Below, piece by piece: positions 24,617-64,000 of a stretch of 64,000 nucleotides of DNA; the stretch's first letter is position 1, and each line of letters begins with the position of its first letter. The stretch spans positions 124,001-188,000 of the forward strand of contig NC_088778.1 of the NCBI RefSeq assembly GCF_954871325.1. Reading direction: 5' to 3'. The notes beneath the pieces are model-generated. The model did not search any database, was not told the origin of the DNA, and saw only the letters and a program-made list of their open reading frames with translations. Position numbers and translations under genes: made by a program. The DNA comes from Gordionus sp. m RMFG-2023. Taxonomy: Eukaryota > Nematomorpha > Gordioida > Chordodea > Parachordodidae.

Positions 24617-25695
24617 CAGAGTTGTTAAGGAGCGGCGCTATAGGAGTGGCTTTCAAAAACAAATGAGGAGCGGGAACGGGAACGGGACCTAGTTCTTTGT
24701 ATAGCTGGAGTGGAGCAGCGCCTATCCATCACGCCTTTAAATTTAATGTATAAATTAAATTATTTTTTAAATATCAATATAATTTGTTAATTATAATTAA
24801 AAATGAAATTTTATTTTATTTATTTATCCATTATTAAATGTTTAGCCGAGTTTTATATTGGTTTTGCATCTAATCATTTTAAATATTATGCATCAATTTT
24901 CTTTTTTATATTGAAAAGAAAATTTTGTGAATCATATTAATATTCATTTTATAGATATATAATAAAAAATAGTTTTAGATATTAGATTTAAAGATCATAG
25001 ATGAAGAAATCGAATTTCCATTTACATCTTACAAAATATATTTTTACCTTCTAAAAGATGTTGATAAATGATCAAACAAATTTAAGGGCAAAATGTCTTT
25101 TGTGTTTAAATAAAACTATTGAATTTTCAAAAGTGAGCAGCTTCAATCTAAAAAAGCATCTAAAAGTAAAAAATCTTTCTTTTAAATACAAAATGATTTG
25201 GAAGATTTTTTTTGAATTCCATGAAATTGTTCTTTAGGAAGATAATATATTGGACAAATATTTTTTAATGATAGCAAAATTACTATTTTTGATAAAATTC
25301 CCTGAATTAAAAAATATCTTTATAAAATACACCCCGCTTCCCTCTGGTGCTCTTGTGGAGCGCGAGTCTATTATTGCAAAAGAGGTCTTAGAGGAGAGGC
25401 GTGGATGTTTGTTAGATTGTAATTTAGAAAATTTATTCCTTTTATAAGCTAATAAAATGTTATAAATATTTTGATAGATCATTTAATATAAAAGCTTTTT
25501 GATAAAAAAAATATGATTTTGTTTCGTATACCTTCTAAAAAATGAAAATCAATGAAGCGGTTATGGAGTGGCACTCCTACTTGAAGAGGGAGCTAGCTCC
25601 TTTTAAAAATGTAGTAGCGGGAGTAAGAGTTAGCTCCTTTTGAGAAGGTAGGAGTGGGATCGGGAGCTAGCTAAAAAGGAGCGTTAACAACTCTG
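24617..25695 (+). mobile_element. non-autonomous hAT element (deletion derivative)
   Basis: A 1,079-bp element bounded by perfect 8-bp duplications CCTAACCA, the target-site size of hAT. The termini are inverted: CAGAGTTGTTAAGG at left and, read inward from the right, CAGAGTTGTTAACGCTCC. Subterminal GC-rich 'GGAGC' and 'AGCTAGCTCC' repeats lie inside both ends. Inside remain the BED zinc finger (AKCLLC at 25090, then SSFNLKKHLKVKN, where the final His is Asn) and, after a large internal deletion, the dimerisation domain at 25250-25447 (FPELKNIFIKYTPLP, ALVERESIIAKEVLEERRG). It therefore derives from an autonomous family related to the transposase at 2570-3288 and could have moved only in trans. 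A solo end of this family lies at 57812. Confidence 0.93.
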
Positions 25696-25703
25696 CCTAA
25701 CCA
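25696..25703. repeat. 8-bp target-site duplication, right (CCTAACCA)
   Basis: Identical to 24609-24616 and directly abuts the right terminal repeat (ends AACAACTCTG). Confidence 0.9.
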
Positions 25704-26089
25704 TATTATGTATTTTAAATTTCTTGAGAAGGTTTGGAATTGTTTGTTAAATAAAAATTATTTCCGATTTTCTTTCTAAAATAACTTTATCCAAATCGTG
25801 GAGAGTCTTGTCTAAAAAAGAACCAATAATATTTTGTAACAAATTGATAGATTAAAGAATACAGGTGGCTTGAAAGAATTTCAGGCGCGTATATGTACAC
25901 ATTCTAATTAAACTCATAATTTTGATTAATTAATAAACACCAAAAAATTATTTAAATATGGTTAAATATATGAAATGATTATGCTCAGCTTTAACCTTAT
26001 TTATATTTTGTCTTATCATCCTTAAGACGCCAATATGAGGTTAGATTATTATTAACTTTTATTTGTTAAATAATTATATTAAAAATACA

Positions 26090-26900
26090 TCCTATAATAA
26101 TAAAATTCTCATAATGTAAAAAGGCTTAAAATCGGAGGTATTACTGAAATTTATTTTATTAATTATTTTCTGTAAATCTAAATGTTAAATTCGTTTAGCC
26201 ATTTTAAACAATTTGCTTGTGAATCAGTCCAATTTTAGAACCTTTCATTTAGATAAATTTTATTTTAAAAGATCAATTGTGTAAAATGAATGAAAAAGTA
26301 AATAAACATACTCAATATTCTTTTCTTATATTTATCAGAATTTTTTTAGTAGCTTAATATTTAAAATAACTGTTAAACTTAATTATAGTTTATTTATTAT
26401 ATGTTAAAAATATATAAATTCAATTCTAAGATGTAAGAAAATCTAAATTAGGATCGTAACTCAGAATTTCAGGTAATTTTTTATTCTTATCTATGAAGGG
26501 GTAGGTTTATTATTAACTATAGTTCTTTCAAATTACTATTCTAATATTTTAAATAATAATATATAAGTTATTAGATATATATATATAAGTTGGTTGTCAA
26601 ATTCGAAAATTCTAGAATTATAATAAAACGGTATATTATTGGAAATTTTTACATTATTTAATAAATTACTTTTTATTATTTAAATCCATTTTACCTTTAA
26701 TTTACTCTAAAAATCTATTTTATTAATTCAACGATTATAAATAGTTGCTATATATAAATTATAATATATATATTTTAAAAGAAAAACAAAAATGTTCAAA
26801 TTTGACGGAAAATTCAATCCCTCAAGTATTATTTTAATTTAATTTATTTTAAATGAAATATCTTAAGAGTTTAACTCTTTACTTAATAATTTATCGCAAG
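26090..26900 (-). repeat. dispersed repeat C, inverted copy
   Basis: Reverse complement of much of 41650-42530: ATTCTCATAATGTAAAAAGG at 26105 pairs with 42410-42430, and TCGAAAATTCTAGAATTATA at 26603 pairs with 41800-41820. No coding capacity; probably a non-autonomous transposon family. Confidence 0.65.
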
Positions 26901-27214
26901 ATAAAGGTATTTTAAAAAAAAATAATTTAAGATATTTTGATTCCCTTTTACCTTTTGAAATATTGAGTTGGAGCCTTTTAATGATATCTTCTTTATAATT
27001 TTATGAATTAAATTATAATAAGATCAAATTTAGAAATAGGCTTGGAATCATAAAATTACTTAATTAGAATATATTTATTTTGTAAACTTTACTTGATTTA
27101 CAGATGGTATTTTGCATTTTTGCTGCAAAATTTATAAACATAGACAAAATAGAGCAAATTATAGATATATATATACGTAGCCTAATCCCTCCTGTACAAA
27201 ATGTAAAAAAACAG

Positions 27215-28290
27215 TAAAATTTTATTTAAAATAATTATTGTATATATAAATATGTTTTACAAGTAATATTCCATGTCTCTTTGTGAATATCTACTTCCTC
27301 CAGTGATGAACGGATAATTATCTTTGTCCAGATATGTTGATTCTTCTGGTATAATTTTGTCGCCAAAATATTTTTAAAATATAATGTATAATTTTGATTA
27401 TTAATAGTTATTTTTCTCTAGATAAAAATTAAATGATACCAATATGTAATATTATTAAAATCACACATATAGTAAATACATATACCTTTATTTTCAAACT
27501 TTTTTGTTGAATCTGATCAAATATTTTCTATCTTCAAAAAAAAACTCCAAACTGTTTTATTATTTTCATTTTTTTTTATCTATTGCTCTTACGAAGTAAT
27601 TTATTTTAGTATTTATCCCTTGTATAGATAAATAGAGATTTAGCATTATATGGTCAGAAGGGCACTCCTTTAAATTTAGTACTGTTGCTATTGATTAAAT
27701 ATTTGAAATGCGTGTACTGGACCTCAAAATTCCAAAGTGATGTCCATTCTTCAGAAACTAATGATTAAATATTTCAGTAAATTAAAGAATTGATGCAAGT
27801 GTTGCTGAAACCAAAATGAACTCCGACATGTATATAAAAAAATCCAAGTTTTACACAAGGATAAATACTAATATAAATTACTTTTCCAGATCTATCGATA
27901 AACAAAAAACAAATAATCACCGTTAAATAGATTGAAGTTTTTTTTGAAGATAGAAAATATTTGATCATATTTTAGCAAAAAGTGCCAAATTCTTTTATAT
28001 AAATCTGTATAATGATAAAGGTATATGCATTATGATATTCATAATTTTTACAATACAGATTGGTATCATTTGATTTTATATAAAGAAAAATAATTATTAA
28101 TAAACAAAGTTATATATTATATTTTGAAAATGTTTTGACGACAAAATTATACCCGAAGAATCAACATATCTGGGTGAAGATAATTATCCTTTCATTGGAG
28201 GAATCTAATACTCACAAAGGGACATGAAATATCAACTGTAAAACATATTTATATATATAATAATTATTTTAGATAAAATTTTATTTTTTT
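27215..28290. repeat. fold-back element with ~400-bp inverted arms
   Basis: 27215-27625 is the inverted complement of about 27860-28285, with ~240 bases of unrelated spacer. For example GATATGTTGATTCTTCTGG (27332-27350) pairs with CGAAGAATCAACATATC (about 28153-28170). Divergence is moderate and the arms are non-coding. An RNA or single strand of this region would form a long hairpin. Confidence 0.75.
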
Positions 28291-28769
28291 ATATAACTTT
28301 AAAATAGAATATGCGTATAACCTTTATTGGATATTTTTAAATTATCATTTTTTTTCTATGAATTTTGCACAAATCCAGAAAATTATTTAAATACTAATTT
28401 ATATATACATTGTTTGAAATAGATAACATTCACGTCAATATTAAATCACAATAGATGAGTGGTTGAGGGTGTTATAGAGGAGAATATTAGAATCTTAAAA
28501 TAACGAGTTTGATTCGTATAATTTAGCAAGATTTTAGGTGAACCAAGTTTAGTGTACATTTATGAAGATCATTTTTTAAAAAACATTGTATGGGTCGAGC
28601 TTGTGAACTAAAAACCTGCTCATTGCAGACCTCTTATAAGAACTGACAAGTACGACACATCTCTAATATAATATTCGATTTAATTCATTGAATCAAACAT
28701 TCCTTCCATTTATTTTTATAAAAAAATATCTATATAATTAAAACATTTATAGTTAAATCGTAGCTCGAA

Positions 28770-28878
28770 ATGAGTTTAAACGGCAATCAAACAAAACAAA
28801 ATGCTTACAAAGATATAATCGGTCCACCAAAATTCAACAACAATTATGACATTATAAATAACCCGGAAGATCTAAAAG
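28770..28878 (+). CDS. candidate first exon of an unidentified gene
   Basis: An ATG at 28770 opens a 36-codon frame (MSLNGNQTKQNAY, KDIIGPPKFNN, YDIINNPEDLK) that stops at a plausible donor (CTAAAAG then GTAGTT). Its composition is less AT-biased in third positions than the flanks and has the look of a real protein N-terminus. The one leftover base joins in phase to 29463. No family recognised. Confidence 0.35.
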
Positions 28879-29462
28879 GTAGTTAACCCAAAATTACACT
28901 AAATGTTTAAACACCTTTTAACGATAATTATATAGTCATATGTTATTGAATTTTATATTTGCGTTTAATAAAATTTGTTGGAAAACATTTATTGTATATC
29001 ATATATTGTTTACAAAGTTATGTGATTTAAATTAGAGTTTATTTAATGTTTAATCTTTTCATGATTGATATAAAAATTTGAACACTGAACAAGAAACCCT
29101 TGAGAAGTTCATATATTTTTAGAAACCTGATACAGAGCTCTATTTTCAAAACTTTGGGAATAAAAATCAGAACCACCCTTTAAAAATATTTAAGCAAAAG
29201 ATTCATGCTGACATATTTTTGATACCCTAATTCAAAAACCTGAATTAGATATGTTTATATATAAATAGGTTGATTCAAAAATGACATATTTTTTATAATT
29301 TTAATATAAGATGCAAATTTCTTAGAGAGCTATGCTAGGTATTCTCATTAATCTAATTTGAATGATTTTTGGGAATATTTTTAATATGAGAAGCCCTCTA
29401 TAAGTTTGTGGCTGTATATAACTATACATAAGTTTGATAAATACTATTTTCAACTGATATAG

Positions 29463-29537
29463 GCGACGTTCAAGGGAAAGGGTCAAATTTAACAGCCTAC
29501 ACCCGAGAATTAAACATAATTACTTCATTGGATGGAT
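29463..29537 (+). CDS. candidate second exon of an unidentified gene
   Basis: Preceded by a good acceptor (CTATTTTCAACTGATATAG). In phase with 28770-28878 it reads GDVQGKGSNLTAYTREL then NIITSLDGY. The 3' end is unsure: a small hAT-like MITE (29538-29680) starts in or right after it, and no donor in the right phase is evident. Tentative. Confidence 0.3.
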
Positions 29538-29680
29538 ATCTAGGGTTGTTAAAAAGCCATAAAAACCACCCGATTAAGATTTTAACAAATTTTATGTAAA
29601 CCTGGGATTTGATTGATAAATAGAAGTCCAAACCTTCTTATAATCTACAAGCAAAATCGTAATTTAACAATCCTAGTAAT
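29538..29680. mobile_element. small hAT-like MITE
   Basis: Ends CTAGGGTTGTTAAAAAGCC (left) and CTAGGATTGTTAAATTACG (right, inverted), ~140 bases, no coding. No matching target-site duplication was found. Confidence 0.5.
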
Positions 29681-29699
29681 TTAACATTTATGATATATA

Positions 29700-29984
29700 T
29701 TAGAGATCTGCAAAAGTAGGCCAGGCCCGAACGGGCTTGGGGCCCAGTAGACCTAATATTTTTTAAGATAATTTGGGCCGGGTCGGGCTTAGAAATTTTT
29801 TAAAATATATTCTATATTTATCAATTTTATGTTTTAAGTAAAATAAAAATGTGATCTTAATTATAGAAAGTAGACGCCAAATAACATATCGTTTTTGAGT
29901 AATTATAAAAATTAATTTCTATATTTAAATAAATTAGGGCCGGGCCGGGCATGAAAAATTAAGCCCGATGCAGATCACTTATAT
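29700..29984. mobile_element. hAT-like MITE with GGCCCGGCC-rich ends
   Basis: The left end TAGAGATCTGCAAAAGTAGG followed by CCAGGCCCGAACGGGC is mirrored at the right end (CCGGGCATG...AAGCCCGATGCAGATCACTTA). The AT-rich core is non-coding. Similar GGGCCGGG ends occur at 13000-13060 and 46020-46250. Confidence 0.6.
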
Positions 29985-30160
29985 AAATCTCTGATCGTTA
30001 TTTAATTATTTGCATTGAAAATGAAATCTTAGTTTAAGAAATTACTAAAGTTTATTTGAAGTATCTTTTATCTTAATAAATATTTTGAATGTATATTCAA
30101 GTCCATCATGTATTTTATCATTTTAAAATTATATATTTATTATATTGGTTTGCTTTAAAG

Positions 30161-30217
30161 GAGTATATCCAAGTAATAGAATCACGAACTAAATTGCGAT
30201 TATTCTCATTATGTGGG
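30161..30217 (+). CDS. candidate third exon of an unidentified gene
   Basis: A 57-base segment between a good acceptor (GGTTTGCTTTAAAG) and a near-consensus donor (GTAAGC), open only in frame 0: EYIQVIESRTKLRLFSLCG. Flanking sites and the single open frame favour an exon, but its link in phase to 29463-29537 is not shown and no homologue is recognised. Confidence 0.3.
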
Positions 30218-30219
30218 GT

Positions 30220-31150
30220 AAGCATTAGATGCATCGTTTCTTTAGGGTTATATTTGTCGGAGTATGTAACAATAATCACTGTCAACATGCATAAATTTTG
30301 AATCTGGACTAAAAAGGGTTAGTTCCGGCTTTTAAAAAGTGGTCTGATTATTAAAAAAAATAGAAAAGAGAGTTCTAGTCTGAAATCTAAGTTCTAAACT
30401 CATTTAAAGTATCCAATATAAAATTTAATAAAACTTCTAAAATGAATAACACAATTTTTCAACAATTACTGAGGGTTCAATAAATTTTAAAAACATAACC
30501 TTTTCATGGCAATATTCAGAAGCAATCCCAAAGAAAATTTCTATTTCAGTCAAAGACTCGTCATTTAAGGACACTAAGATAATATCATTTGTTATAGGCG
30601 AGCTCGATTTCTGATTAAGGAATTATTAGAAGGATTTATTATATAATTGGTTTTTATTTTTGTATTATGTTATTATTTTATTTTTATTTACATGTATCGT
30701 AGTTTCTAATAAATAAAAAAATTAAGTCTAAAAAAGAATAACCTGCACCCTGGACGAATAAGGAGATGAAATGAAATTAAGAGAATTTTGACCAGGGACC
30801 AGTTATTTTGGGAAATATGAGAGAATTTTAAATATAAAAAAAGTCCTAAATTATTTATAAATAAAAAAGATATACTAAATTAGAGGATATACATGATCAT
30901 TTTCGTCAAGAATAAAAAGATTTTTCGACCCGACCCACAATTTAGCGCGAAGGAAAAATAAGAAAAAATTTTCAAGGTTTTAAAATAATTTCCAGGACTG
31001 GTGCGGCCATTCATAGATGCCAACAAGTTATTTTCCAAACGAATATTTATTCACTCTCAACCTGAAAAGAACAAGACGTAAAAAAGGATTGCCTTTAGAT
31101 CTATAAATCAAATAAGACTTTTGCTAATCGTAGATGTCATATTGACATAA
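30220..31150. other. non-coding AT-rich stretch
   Basis: No supported gene. A possible plus-strand acceptor (TTCTATTTCAG, ~30549) precedes a short open run, too weak to call. Confidence 0.5.
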
Positions 31151-31347
31151 TAGGCCTGTTGGATCGATTTAAGCTGAGAACTAATCATTTAAACATAAAA
31201 TATTTCCTAAGCCTCGAAATTTCTCTAATAATTCCCAAACATTTGCACCATCTTAGAGGCCAATCTTCGTGGCTTGCACAATGTATAAACATTGAGTTAT
31301 AGTCGTTTTTAAAAATCGGCTCAAATTGAGCCCTTAAACAACACTGA
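31150..31347. mobile_element. degenerate hAT-like MITE
   Basis: The right end reads inward CAGTGTTGTTTAAGGGC, then GAGCCGATTTTTAAAAACGA, the terminal type shared with 54243-54442 and 61290-61505. The left end is strongly degraded. Confidence 0.45.
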
Positions 31348-31534
31348 ACCTGGCCATACAGCTCTATTAAAAATGATTTGGTTCCAGGTATCGTTCACAA
31401 TCTTCACATTAGTTAAAAAATTATACCACAAAATTTAGGACAAATTCCAGTGAAATATTTATAATAAATTATTACTAACTATAATTATATATAAAATATT
31501 ATTATAACTAACATGTATAACAAATATTGCATTT

Positions 31535-63418
<31,884 letters not shown>

Positions 63419-63742
63419 CTAAGGCAAGCGGAAAAAAATGATTTAGGCGTATATACACAATATATATATTCGATTAATCTATATATACATCTATATAGAA
63501 TTAAAATTGCAAACAACGTTGATGAGAAGTAATTTGCACAAGACATTTAAAAAACTTAAAGAGGCTTATTTTAATAATATAATGTAGGTTCGATTATTGA
63601 TAAAATAATTTTTTTTATTAAACGGATGTATTAATTGTCGAAACAGCTGATCGATCATATTTATTGTATTAAATAGGTCAGTGAAGTTGCCAACCCATTC
63701 CCCATCCCCACTTTTGGATTTTCTATTGATTTACTTTTTATT

Positions 63743-63920
63743 AGAAGAGAAGAGAAGAGAAGAGAAGAGAAGAGAAGAGAAGAGAAGAGAAGAGAAGAGA
63801 AGAGAAGAGAAGAGAAGAGAAGAGAAGAGAAGAGAAGAGAAGAGAAGAGAAGAGAAGAGAAGAGAAGAGAAGAGAAGAGAAGAGAAGAGAAGAGAAGAGA
63901 AGAGAAGAGAAGAGAAGAGA
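63743..63920. repeat. (AGAAG)n microsatellite, ~178 bp
   Basis: Pure pentanucleotide AGAAG repeats, about 35 copies, in the intron upstream of the first visible sorting nexin exon. Confidence 1.
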
Positions 63921-64000
63921 CCGCCAAAAACTTTGAAAGCGAATATCCCAAAAAATGATAACGGTACAAATGGATCAAGTTTTGAAAATTTGAAAAATGC

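Noticed and set aside
63661-63978. 105-codon frame with LLFSS repeats
   Set aside because: Translation of the AGAAG microsatellite.

Overview
This is an AT-rich, intron-bearing nuclear sequence from an animal, most likely an invertebrate. It has 23-200 nt assembly gaps plus one 10 nt gap, relics of Ty3/gypsy, hAT and LINE elements, many small inverted-repeat elements and long microsatellites. The phylum cannot be fixed from the sequence. No tRNA, rRNA or CRISPR array was recognised.

The main result is a single host gene on the minus strand that fills roughly the right half of the window. It is an SNX9/SNX18/SNX33-family sorting nexin. Ten consecutive exons (63.4 kb down to 53.7 kb) can be read with matching splice phases: a proline-rich linker, an acidic Trp-Asp linker, the family's conserved pre-PX region, the PX domain and the start of the BAR domain. 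Two more well-supported BAR exons, one candidate BAR exon and one candidate terminal exon follow at 34.9-31.5 kb. The SH3 exon(s) should lie beyond the right edge. One BAR exon of about 35 codons was not found in the 18.8 kb intron between 53.7 and 34.9 kb. The introns carry most of the repeats, including a 1.7 kb array of ~48 bp units organised as a three-unit higher-order repeat.

Layout. 1-2.4 kb: end of a Ty3/gypsy pol fossil. 2.5-5 kb: two hAT relics separated by a 200 N gap. 5-6.6 kb: hAT-linked repeat A, with an inverted second copy at 18.6-20 kb. 7-9.4 kb: LINE fragment, hAT end and a 0.94 kb inverted-repeat element. 12-18 kb: two nested large palindromes, the second centred on a 343 bp GATA tract, plus a 7SL-like motif. 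18.1-18.6 kb: gypsy integrase fossil. 20-24 kb: AT-rich, nothing firm. 24-25.7 kb: LINE-like fragment, then a deleted hAT with perfect 8 bp target-site duplication. 26-28.3 kb: dispersed repeat C and a fold-back element. 28.8-30.2 kb: possible plus-strand host gene. 31.5-63.4 kb: the sorting nexin gene with its introns full of repeats.

The transposon genes are nearly all decayed. The only gene that looks functional is the sorting nexin, which would act in membrane remodelling and endocytosis.
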